From: Scolanthus callimorphus
Lineage: Eukaryota > Cnidaria > Anthozoa > Actiniaria > Edwardsiidae
Assembly: GCA_033964015.1 (NCBI GenBank)
Contig: CM066913.1
Coordinates: 21,041,854-21,105,853, forward strand
Reading direction: 5' to 3'
Length of the DNA stretch: 64,000 nucleotides
In this document: positions 1 through 10,088 of the stretch, one piece after another
Layout of the letters: the number at the start of each line of letters is the position of its first letter
Position numbering within the stretch: the first letter of the stretch is position 1
Made by a program: the position numbers and the translations under genes
The notes under the pieces: model-generated
Told to the model about the DNA's origin: nothing
Databases searched by the model: none
The model's input: the letters and a program-made list of their open reading frames with translations, nothing else

Positions 1-188
1 TAGTAAGTAGTTAGTAAAGACCTCCAAGAAAATCCTGGATTTTTGTCATTCAGAATGCGTACCAACCCTGCTTCTACCATCTGCGAGTAGGCTAACGTTT
101 TTTTTTATTTTTCTCATACTACCTTGCGATCTGGCCACTTGACACTTCGGCAACCTGTTTTTCCACTAAAGCATTTTTCTTTCTTAAG

Positions 189-3100
189 GTAAAAGACCTC
201 AAAAGGCAGGTAAAACTTGAACGCAAGCGAGGAGACCAGCTACAGCAGAAGCTCCAGGAGGCCTTGTCTGAAAATCGCGCTAAACAAAGTAAGCCGTGTG
301 ACAGTGACGCTACGCACAGTATTGGAGAAGCAACATCGATTACTTGTTACGTTGTCTCGTTGGAGTTTACCTTGGTGTAAGAATCATTTACAGAGGACCC
401 TTTGTGTTCAGTTCTTATTTCATTATGATTCGTCCTACTAAACGAAAGAAGCTTTGTAACACAACTCGTGGACAATACACAGGTTCTTACACCGGGGTAG
501 AGCCTCTCCGGTTGCAAGATGGCATTTCTGCGTTCTATTCACGCACGTGATACACTCTCCAGCGTGCAGTACGACATGACATCTAGAAACGATTGATTAA
601 TTTTTGCTAAACGGCCTATGTTTGTCATAATATGACTTTTCATCTCGGCCCCAACTCGTTCAGCTCTTCAAAACTGATTTCCGTCCCAAGTTGAGTGCTC
701 CTGTGAATCTTTATCCATCCTCGTCACGCTAAGAACAATATACTTTTTTGCAAAAACTATATCGCTGTGCGGAGATACGAATTTTATCTTCGAGTGTTGA
801 AAATTTATTTATTAAATTTCTTGTTTATTATCAGTGAAATACCAAATCAACAATTTATTTTTTGAAAATCTGAAAACAAGAAAGCTTTGTGTGTTATCTT
901 CACTGCGAAGAGTAAATAAAAAAAGTGAAGATATGATTTTTTTGCGCGAGAGATACCTTGGTATTTCACTGATGTTTGTGTAATAAACTTGTTTCTTTCT
1001 TCGTGTTGTAGTGGGAAGAATTTATTGATGAAATAACGGATATGGGCAAGGAGTTCCAAGTTTTTGACCTCTGAAAAAGAATACAATTTTTCAAATATTA
1101 TTATAGTGATATAATAGTGGTACACTGTACAGTAGTGCGTATTTCTCCCCTTGCACCATCCCAGTAGGGTCGTTAGCCTGCTCGCAGGCGTTGGAGAGTA
1201 GTTTTAGGTCAAGAAACCCGAGTTTGCTTTCGCGTGGCCGCCATCTTGGATTTGTGACAAAATATTATGGCAAATCCAAGATGGCGGCCACCCGAAAGCA
1301 AACTCGGGTTTCTCGACCTACAACTTCTCTTCGACGCCCGCGAGTAGGCTATAGGGCCGTCAGTTTTGACGCTTGTTAGTGGATGCATGTAGATGTATAT
1401 GACACGTTAACTTATCTTCTTTAGATTTTGAGGAACTGTTCAGTACTCAGGGATCGCTTCCGCGCCGTAACAGCGGGTGAGTTTATTACAGAATCCAATA
1501 AAATCCATCCCAGAAAATCAAACACCTGTTTTTCGTACTTTTTGGGACTAGATCTGTACAAGTACAATCAGCTATTCTCACTTCCCGGTGCGGAAAGAAT
1601 TGTTTGTCAAAACGATAAGTTCCCGGTCCAGCGACAGATTCCCAAAGTTCACAGTTTTGGGAAGCAACAACTAGATTTAATCATCGTACAAGTCATATCC
1701 AGATTATATTTGACATCAGGCACAGTTTTCTGAGAAGATGGAAAAGTATTTATGCTCAATTGCAATATTTTTTTAGAATCTGTTTGGAACGCTAGGCGAT
1801 GTAACAAAAAACGTTCTGACTGGCTAATTTAAGAACAAGAAATCAGCTGGAAGATCTGCTTGAATATTTTGCTAACTGTACTGTTACACGAGGGTTGACG
1901 ATTTAATAGTTACTTCAAGCGCTTTTCCCTTTGTTTAGGGGTTTTACTATGCAACCAAGTAGACCGCGGGAACCCTTGGTTTTTCTACCCGCCGGTGACT
2001 GCTTCAAATTGACCGCGTGATCGCTTTTGATGTACCACGTGATGAGTTGTTTAATATGTACCACGTGATCAATACTTTTGGGTGTTAACTTCGTTTGAGA
2101 GCAACAACACAATGGAAGTTCAAAGTAAACGCCATTTTCTAGGATGCATAGTAGTAAAATTACCCATTTCATTGCCCAGAGCAGTATATTTTACCGAATG
2201 TATCTTTTTTGTTCCAAATGTAGGAGAGTGACTGTTTGACCTCGTCTGTGAAATATTGTTTAAATAGCGGAGTTCTATCATGCATAAATGTGCTTTCTAT
2301 AACAAATATTTTATTTTATTTCCTGTCACAGCGATTCATCGATCCTGAGTCACAACCGCAGTGACATGGAAAGCCCTGATTACAAGGTAAGTATTTCAAT
2401 ATAGATTTAGCCACTGGCTAAAAGCGGAGCTCCCGGTTACATATTTTTCTGTGTTGGGGTCTTGGTTTACCTGTGTGGGGGCGCGCAGACGCGCCAGCGA
2501 TACCCAAATGGGAATACCGCTGAACCATGAAAAATGAAGTCGATCGTTATACCTGAGTTCTACTTTGAGTTATTGTATTCTTCCTGCGATAACTATGGTG
2601 CTACGCTCTAAGGAGCTCCGCTATAAAATCACTGACAACCGTTTACTACGGATCTCACCAAACCGTGGCGTTTCTACAAGTTCGCCTAAATTCCTAGTTT
2701 GCTCACGTAAATTTCGACGGTCCGCCAAATTGACGGGATAGATAGCAACTTTATTTCAAGAGGGTGGCACTAAATAGTGTAAAACACTTATAAACTTGTG
2801 GCCAACATATAAAATACAATAAAACTACAATACAATAAAAATATGCAATTAAAGTGATCTATATACAATATATAAATACAATAAAAATATGTCATTGAAG
2901 TCATCTATTTACAATATATACACTAATTCTTAAAAAAAGTTATTGAAGGGAAAAAAATTAAGGATTAAAATGATATAAAAATTTTTGATCCTTGAGAAAG
3001 TTCTGCCTTAAAACTACCTTAAAAGAATTTAGGGATGCTTGTTTTTTGAAAAAGGAAGGTAGCTCATTCCACTTAAAAATAGCATTAACTAAGAATGTTC

Positions 3101-5927
3101 TGCCTCCTTCTGTTCTGCCTCCAACGGGGTTTTGTTGAAGAGCTGCAAACGCATCAACGAAACGGCAACGACTGATTTTACCATTTATGGAACATTCCGG
3201 TGAGAGACGACAGCAGACAGAGAAGTTACACTATCCAGACAAAGCGCGAACAATGTAGGTGGAGTCAGACATTTGCGGGTGTGGTAGCGTCGTGAATTTT
3301 CGTGGCAGTAAATTCCCCAGCTGAAGGAGGACCTCGGTTTTACTGCGATTGTCTCAGATGGAACTTCTTTTAATGTTTATTACTGAATAATTTTATTGTC
3401 GATTCAGAGCGCAAGTCCTTCAGCATCTATGACAAATCTCCTAAGTGAGGACACTGCAGACCTTATTGAGCGACTCGCTGACGTGCAGCAAGAAAAGTGG
3501 TTACTCGAAGAAAAGGTGCGTTGTTTCTATAGGAGTTGTCGTTCTTTAACTGATCCACTCGCTTGCGAGACGTAAGCTGACATAATAAAAGGTACTCACG
3601 GCACTGGTATTTTTAAATGTTTTGTCCTTGTAGGTTCGTCATTTAGAGGAAAATGGTGGAGCTCTTGCTGACGATTTGATGCAGAAATCAGAAGTCATCC
3701 AAGCATACGCCATGGAAACTAAAATAGGTACAAAATACCATCCTCGGGAACCCATAGGTTTTATCCGTACACAATATTTCGTATTCTGGACTACCCAACG
3801 ATTAGAGATTCCTGCGTCTGGGAACCCGTCAAAAGCACGTTGGTATGCGGGATGTATCAGCTTATTACAAAAAGGTGGAAGATTATGTTCGGTCATGTGA
3901 GCCAACGACGTTTTTCACGTCTAACATAAAACGCTGCGTGGCCACGTTTCCTGGCGTGACCTAGTTGCGCAGCATCAAAGTTTCTCCAGTGGCGTGGAAC
4001 TGATGCTTGATAACGTGACTTCTTGAGATCATCCGTGACCGTTAACGTTACATCACGTCCTGTAAGCACTCACGAGGTCCAATGCCTTTCCATCAATAGA
4101 CCAAATCGGCTAACGGTGTTTACATCTTGTTGCCACCCAATTCAGATCATATGATGATTCCTTTTGGGTGGTTACAATTGTCAAATTTTTCTCACTCGAC
4201 CGAGTGCAAGAGCGCTTGTGCAGAACTAACAAACGTATCCACCCAAAGAAATCATCACATGATCTGAGTGGGCGGCAACAAGAAGTAAACACCGTTAGCC
4301 GATTTGGTCTATTGGCCCAGTGCCCTTGCATAGCGTATGGCATGAAGTTATAGAATCTATAGAATTAAGGGGAAAAATCAAATGAGTATGAAATCCACTG
4401 CACGCGGCAATATTTTATGAAACAATTCACGAACCCACGCTCTACTTAGAGTAAGGAAGGCAGCTGCTCTCCCCAGACAAACTCTTCCTGCGATTACATG
4501 TAAGTCGGTTTTGTGACTTTCAGGGCCCATATGCGGCACGCCAAAACAAGACGCCCTCACCAATCTCAAGGAAAAGGTTAAAGTGAGTCTTCCGTTTGGA
4601 AAGACTAAAACAGAGACCAAGAAAATTCAGCTGATGTTAGAGGAAACTCTAATGAAGAATATTCAGCTCCAAAAGGTGAACTGAAGTGAATGTTTTAAAC
4701 GTTACTGTACATTGTTCGCACTTGAGGTGTTACGAACGAAAAGAATGACTGGGGTAACTCCACAGCCTGTAGTCCCCGGTATTCTGAGCGGGATTCCTGT
4801 GGTAACGTTGGAGATATGACGTCACCAGGAACCCTCTGAACTAGGCCCAGCCCTCGCGCTTCTTCACGGTTCATCTCCGGGCACAGGAAGCCCGCTCAGA
4901 AAGCCTGTGGCTGGTAACCCCATATGTTCAGCAACCTCAATCTCCACCAACGTTATCTTCGTCGTTCGTCCTCAGAATCAAAAGTAATAACATCATTACC
5001 ATTTTGACCAATCTTCATCCTCATAATCATTAATAATACCACCATAAGCACCAGTAATAGCACCTTCATTGTCTAGCATGTTTGTAATCCACATTAAAAA
5101 TGATCCGCAAATGAGTTTTCTTCCCATAACACAATCCACCAGCAGTCTTCATCACTCTTTATCATAAACATTCAGTCATTGTCTGTGTCATCTTCATCAC
5201 GACCAGAAGAAAAACCACATGTCGTCATCACCATTTTTCTGACAATTTTATATCGCTATCATCTCATCCAGTTTCATCACAGCCAACATCTTTCATACCA
5301 TGGTCATCACCACATTGGCTACCATATTTGTATTCGAAGTAATCTCTTACAGCTGTTTCAGGTAACACGCGACTTCGCCGTTGCCGCCAGAGTTTGGCAG
5401 TTGGGTTTTCTGTGCTGTCCATCAATGCTATCCGTGTCCGTGTGAGCCAATCATATCCTTACTCAGTGCATTCGATTGGCTTCCCTTGCGAGACATGTCG
5501 CGACAGAAGCCAGTTCACTGCACTAGGCGAAACTAGGCAAGGATCTGATTGGCTCACATGGTTATTGACTACACAGGAAAACCCAACTGCCAAAAGCTCT
5601 CTCGATGTTTTGAACGCGCTGGGTCGCGTGTTACCTGAAACAGCTGTAAAACAGCGCTTCACAAACAAAGCCTTGATTGCTTGCCAATGGACTCGATACT
5701 GTGATTTTGAGCAAGCTCTACCTCTGCTGTTTTAGGATGTGGACGGACTTTCAAAAGAACTCGAGAAATTCAAAAAGCGTTCAGATAGCAGCGCCACAGA
5801 TGAAGTTACCTTGCCATCCAAGGTATTATTAGTTCATCAGGTTGACAAAGCAGAGCAGATTGCTGATAGGGAAACGGATACTATGGGCACGCAAGATGCG
5901 GAGCAGACAGAGTCCCCGGAGAGCTGA
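189..5927 (+). CDS. GRIPAP1: GRIP1-associated protein 1 (GRASP-1), C-terminal part, 5' end outside window
   Basis: Seven exons can be joined in frame: 189-288, 1425-1476, 2332-2386, 3408-3515, 3634-3727, 4524-4675 and 5736-5927, each with AG/GT borders and matching phases. They encode the last 250 residues of a protein of about 840 residues in mammals. The segment DTADLIERLADVQQEKWLLE, then the exon-5 segment EEN..ALADDLMQKSEVIQAYAME and the exon-6 segment MLEETLMKNIQLQK, follow the order of the conserved GRASP-1 C-terminus. Heptad-like Leu, Lys and Glu spacing indicates coiled coil. In mammals GRASP-1 is a Rab4 effector on recycling endosomes that links to GRIP1 and AMPA receptor traffic; the cnidarian role is inferred as endosomal recycling. 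The tail after the last coiled coil is acidic and ends ESPES. Introns 5 and 6 contain palindromic repeats. The phase of the first exon assumes it begins on a codon boundary. Confidence 0.9.
369..500. repeat. Inverted-repeat element, GTGTAAGAAnCAT family, copy 1
   Basis: The termini GGTGTAAGAATCAT and GGTTCTTACACCGG are inverted copies. The interior (ACCCTTTGTGTTCAGTT... then AAGAAGCTTTGTAACACA) is closely related to 63028-63161 near the other end of the window. It lies in the intron after the first visible GRIPAP1 exon. Confidence 0.6.
1174..1351. repeat. Palindromic MITE, TAGCCTGCTCGCAGGCG termini, copy 1
   Basis: The ends TAGCCTGCTCGCAGGCG and CGCCCGCGAGTAGGCTA are inverted repeats. The inner arms (1211-1253 and 1273-1319) are nearly perfect inverted repeats and carry CCAAGATGGCGGCC and its complement, a YY1-type motif. 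No coding capacity. A relative with the same ends lies at 48003-48165. Confidence 0.7.
2738..3165 (-). mobile_element. 3' end of a non-LTR retrotransposon (LINE), truncated
   Basis: On the minus strand an open frame reads GGRTEGGRTFLVNAIFKWNE, LPSFF.KQASLNSFK and then stops at 2960-2958. The pattern 'W-N-x-L-P ... NSFK ... L' is typical of the extreme C-terminus of CR1/L2/RTE-like reverse transcriptase proteins. The stop is followed by an AT-rich 3' UTR ending near 2740 in TTGAAATAAAGTTGCTATC, like a LINE tail. Two near-identical AT-rich units (about 2826-2872 and 2878-2924) lie in that UTR. Most of the element is missing 5', so it is dead. The family assignment is not certain. Confidence 0.6.
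4094..4314. repeat. Palindromic MITE in GRIPAP1 intron
   Basis: Left arm CAATAGACCAAATCGGCTAA and right arm TTAGCCGATTTGGTCTATTG are exact inverted copies. The inversion continues inward through GGTGTTTAC, GTTGCC and the CCACCCAAA blocks, with arms of roughly 100 bases. No ORF of note. Confidence 0.75.
4749..4922. repeat. Degenerate inverted-repeat element
   Basis: CTGGGGTAACTCCACAGCCTG-like sequence on the left is mirrored by CCTGTGGCTGGTAACCCCA on the right, with CTGAGCGGG mirrored by CCCGCTCAG inside. The centre is diverged and includes a TGACGTCA site at 4817-4824. Lies in the last GRIPAP1 intron. Confidence 0.5.
5347..5649. repeat. Long inverted-repeat element (about 300 bp)
   Basis: Termini TTACAGCTGTTTCAGGTAAC and GTTACCTGAAACAGCTGTAA are perfect inverted copies. 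The arms continue through GGCAGTTGGGTTTTC and GTGAGCCAATCA to their complements. It ends about 90 bases before the last GRIPAP1 exon. Apparent ORFs inside are palindrome shadows. Confidence 0.75.
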
Positions 5928-6040
5928 GTTTTTCCATGTTAAGACCCTGTTCGTTGAATATGCAACTTACTGCGCCAGTCCATTTTATATCCACACCCCA
6001 CTATTGAGGTACTCTTTCTAAGGCATAACTCCTATCTTTT

Positions 6041-6046
6041 AATAAA
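6041..6046 (+). terminator. Poly(A) signal of the GRIPAP1-like gene
   Basis: A canonical AATAAA lies 114 bases after the stop codon of the coiled-coil gene, at a normal distance for a short 3' UTR. The cleavage site itself is not visible. Confidence 0.6.
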
Positions 6047-6200
6047 GTAGATCGCCGTATTGCGCGTCCTAAAATCACATAAGATCGCCCAAGATTGCGC
6101 GTGGTTTCAACCAAGGCCTACTCCGAGTTCTAAAATCGCCTAAGATCGCAACATAGAAATATAGATTACGGCGATCTTAGGACCCGAAGTAGGCGTAGAT
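6047..6200. repeat. Imperfect palindrome with CCTAARATCGCC units
   Basis: GATCGCCGTA and TACGGCGATC are inverted, and CCTACTC/GAGT and CGATCTTAGG blocks repeat in both orientations. Degenerate, just downstream of the GRIPAP1 poly(A) signal. Confidence 0.4.
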
Positions 6201-7066
6201 GGGACCCGCTTGGAAACAAACCCTTTGGATGTATTTTTCCTTCTCTAAGGCTATGGATATTTGCGGGCTATTCCCTTGTAATTCAAACTCCCCTTGGCAT
6301 TTTCTCACTTATAATAGCCCGTATGCTCGATTATCCACCGCCTCAGCGAGAGCTCTCCAAAAGTAGACCCTGGTGGAAATAACTATCTCAGTAAGGGTAT
6401 GTGGCTATTAAATGGCATGGCCCAATGATAAATGTGTCACTATACAAACGTAGGGGTTGTCGTGCGTCCAGGAGTATTCATACAATCATAACGCTCCAAT
6501 CCATGTGGGATGACTCGCGCATGTCATTTAGGTTATAAACACACAATAGAACAAAGCAATGTGTATAAATGCAAATGAACCTCGCATTTGGACATGAGAG
6601 CATCCTATGTGGACACGAGAGCATCGCCGTATTTGGACATCCTTATATGGAAGTCGTACGACGGATGCTATACAATTCACGGCAAAACGTTACCTTCCAA
6701 TTTGAAAATAATTGGGAACACGGACATATCACACATGATCACAATGTTGTTTCCATTCCAAAATCACATCCAAAAGAGGTGGTGAACTATATTTATCGTA
6801 GTAGGTATTCGGTTCTTTTACCTATGACGGTGATTTCCTTCACAACCTGTTTGTAATGAAGTAAGAAGAAATCTTGTTTTCTTAGCCAAAATAAATATTA
6901 GCTTCTCAGTTGAAGAAAGCATGCATTACAATAAGATCAAATAATTTAAAGCAGTAGGCGGATATTCTGTGATGCCATTGTTTGCACTGTGGCTCATTTG
7001 CATAAGCAACATAAAGAACCAGGCTGCTCAGTGGAGAATGATACGTTCTGAACATCAATAAGGGCA

Positions 7067-7335
7067 GTTACTGCGATTTTCATAATTCTGCGACCTCTAC
7101 ACCGACCAACAAACCGCGGTTTGGCTTCCGTCAATCAAACGCGTGAATAACTCTGGGTGATTTCACGGAGTCAGATGATAGATCTTGTGAACTGATACGG
7201 TCTAGCAACGGTCAACAATAAAATGAGTAAAATGCCAACCAAACTCAGGAGACGTGGACTTGACTCAAAGGTTTGATTGACGGGAGCTAAAACGCAGTTT
7301 GGCATTCGAAAATGTCAAGTGGGAAGTCGCAGTAA
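7067..7335. repeat. MITE, GTTACTGCGATTTTCATAAT family, copy 1
   Basis: It starts GTTACTGCGATTTTCATAAT and ends with CGCAGTAA, and has internal inverted blocks around CGTCAATCAAACG and TTTGATTGACGG. The element at 46752-47048 has the same order of blocks (ACCGACCAACAAACC, GGTTTGGCTT, GGGTGATTTCACGGAG, AAACGCAGTTTGGCATTCG). Confidence 0.75.
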
Positions 7336-7726
7336 TAAAACGTGATTAGAAAATTTGAACTTAAAAAACGCACTTACGTTCCACGCACTTACCATTCGAG
7401 ATATCAACTTGAATGTTTCCAATTATGTTCCTTTCACTGTCCTCTATTGATATTCAGAACTCATCGGCATCGATTATACTAATGAGCTTAAACTGTAAAC
7501 AAAACGTTTATCCTGTATTTGTCAAACCAAGCCATAAGTCCAATTTGCACAGATGCCAAAGTCTGGAAAATTCCCCTGCTGAATACGCCAAATAATAAGG
7601 GACGACCCCGCGTGGTCACTCTAAAAATGTATACTAAACGACTGTCCATGGTATTTTTGTAGATCGAGGAAAGGCATAAACACGGCTCTACTGTTATAAA
7701 GCAGGCGCTTATAGATAACGTTTTAA

Positions 7727-8228
7727 GGTGACTCATGCGAAAGTCAGAGCGCATTTCGCGAAAATATATTTTCGTCAACAACTTGAAAAATATGCTCGCT
7801 ATGAACTTCGATCTTGGAGAATATAAGCAGGTATCTTTTGGCAATATGTACGCATTATCTGTTCTCCATTAGTGTTAATACTTTTAATAATATCTGAGCT
7901 TAAATGGACCCCCTCGTTAATTGAGAGACCAATCCCGCGCAAAAAATAATTTGCTGGTATTTTTTATTTAAGAATAACGGAGTTTCGTTCAAAAATACCA
8001 GCAACTTTTTTTTTTGCGCGGGGTTGATCTCTCAAGGAAGGGGTCAATTTAAGCACAGATATTATTAAAAGTATTAACGCTAATGGAGATCTAATAATGC
8101 GTACATATTGCCAAAAGATACCTGCTTATATTCTCCAAGATTGAAGTTCATAGGCAGCAGTATATTTTTAAAGTTGTAGACGAAAATATATTTTCGCGAA
8201 ATGCGCTCTGACTTTCGCATGAGTCACC
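7727..8228. repeat. TTAA-flanked foldback element, 502 bp
   Basis: GGTGACTCATGCGAAAGTCA at the left is mirrored by TGACTTTCGCATGAGTCACC at the right, both flanked by TTAA (7723-7726 and 8229-8232). The arms are about 230 bases and include the AATATATTTTCG, CTTATATTCTCCAAGAT and AGTATTAA blocks. TTAA flanks are typical of piggyBac-type target duplications, so a non-autonomous piggyBac-like origin is an inference. No transposase is present. Confidence 0.75.
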
Positions 8229-8498
8229 TTAACAAATCGGATTTTTTTAAATTTTTCAGTCTTACTACACAGTGTAATCTGTACTTCATAATTTCGCGAT
8301 TGATCGAAAAAGGTTAAGTTAGCCAGCTGGTGCTGGGTCGTTCAGTAATAAATAGTTAGGAGATTTTTGGGAAATAAGCCAAGGATAGTTCAAGAATAAT
8401 GTAAAGCGTTTAATTGTAAATAAATTTCGTTGTAGTCGTTAGTCTATCCTTACCTACGATGTGTTTGATTTGTCATGATACGCGTGTCAGAAGTCCTG

Positions 8499-9479
8499 GG
8501 TGGGGGACTCCCCTATTGCCAGATAGGTACCTCTTAGGGGTCCGATCTATCAAACCAAGCAACAATGGTTTTATCAATCACACCCAGTTTAGTCCGGCGG
8601 ATTAGAGCAACTTTTCGAGGAAATTGCGCATTTTAGGCTAAAGCCCCAATTTTTGCCAGGTGATAGTTTTCAATGTATTTTTAAATCGTAGATATGGAGG
8701 CACGCTAGAATTCTTTCGTAGCGAAAGCTAAAGAGGTTTTAGAGTGAACTATTGTTTAGCTCAATAGCAGCCGGCCATTGTGAATGCTTTGTTATTAATG
8801 AGGTTTAGAACTTAGCTTTGCGAACATTGAAGTTGTTCTCTAGACTACACATCCATAGCAGCTCAACATTTGCTAATTCTGAACTATGGACTGAGCTGAC
8901 TGACTTCGGCTGAGCGTCTCCTTAGAGTTTTTGGTGATTTATTAAATGTCACGACCAGTTTATTGTGAATGTTTATAATTTATATTGTAAAACAATAGCC
9001 TGACTGAGATTTGATGAAATGTTTCAAGAATGACCAACAAATTCTAAAAAAGATCGAGATAATTGGTACCTCATGTGTCGAATGTGTAAAAAGAAGCTTG
9101 TCTCTAAAATTTTGGCATGATATTTCTTATGAGTACTATGCTATACTCTATAAACACGGACGATGGAAGATTTCACCAAGTGCCGCAGAGCTCATGAATA
9201 ACAAAGAATTCAAAGATGGCTGCCAATGGCAAAACTTAATGGTTCACATTAAAAACTGTTCTAGCTTTCCCTACGAATAAAATTTAGCGTGCCTCCATAT
9301 CGTATCTTCAATAAAATACTGAAAACTATTAACATGCAAAGTTTGGTGCCTTTAGCCATAAGCGCGCAATTTTTACGCTTATCCGTCGGACTAGTTAACC
9401 TTTAGGGGTCAAAATCAACTGAGGCCACGCCCTTTTGGTAACGAGCGCCCCCGACCCCAAAATAGGGGAGTCCCCCCAT
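8499..9479. repeat. G-rich-ended inverted-repeat element, copy 1 (about 980 bp)
   Basis: Outer ends GGTGGGGGACTCCCCTAT and ATAGGGGAGTCCCCCCA are inverted. Next come CTTTTAGGGGTC-like blocks, then long inverted arms: 8591-8815 mirrors about 9190-9392 through AGTCCGGCGGAT, GATATGGAGGCACGCTA and TTTGTTATT. The only long frame inside (9011-9280) resembles nothing and looks fortuitous. Related elements lie at 13127-13452 and 22756-23148. Confidence 0.65.
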
Positions 9480-10088
9480 TTCTAAATAAACCAAACCATT
9501 TCTCAGTCTGAACTACGCACACAACACCAACCCCATGCCCTGACCCAAATGGTCATCTTGAGATTTGATGGTAATGACGAGCAAGCAGCGGGCATTCATC
9601 CATCACTTGCGCACACGCAACAGGTCGGACTCCATATTGCGTGGTTCTTTGAAAAAGGTACCGGCCGGTATATGCTTCATGTTGAATGCCATATAGTCCT
9701 CTTATAGTCCTCTTATAGAACGAGGCATAATCAAACAAAAGGATCCATATTCAAGGGGACTATTGCGACATTCAGCCATGAAAGCTTAGAACCGACCGGC
9801 CTCACGCGGGCTGCAGGAACTACAAACGGAAAAATCGATTTATAATAGCGGATCATCAAAAGAAAATTAAATTAAAATTCATTTTCTTCTGGTGTAATCT
9901 ATTTTGGAACGATGAAAGTAATATAAAGGTCATCTAAGATTCACAAAACGTGCTTTACGCTCGGCGGGGATTATGAGTCAGTCGCCGGAAATCCTACAGT
10001 GGAGTTCAACAGAACAGGTTTGGAGCCTGGCGCCTAGTGGTAAAACAAGAGTAAACAAAGTTTTGACAAGAAACCTTTGACAAGAAAC
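9480..10088. other. Upstream region of the PM20D1-like gene
   Basis: About 600 bases between the G-rich element and the start codon. No clear TATA box or initiator could be chosen. It contains a short direct repeat TATAGTCCTCT (9700-9718). The direct repeat TTTGACAAGAAAC (10063-10088) immediately precedes the ATG. Confidence 0.3.
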
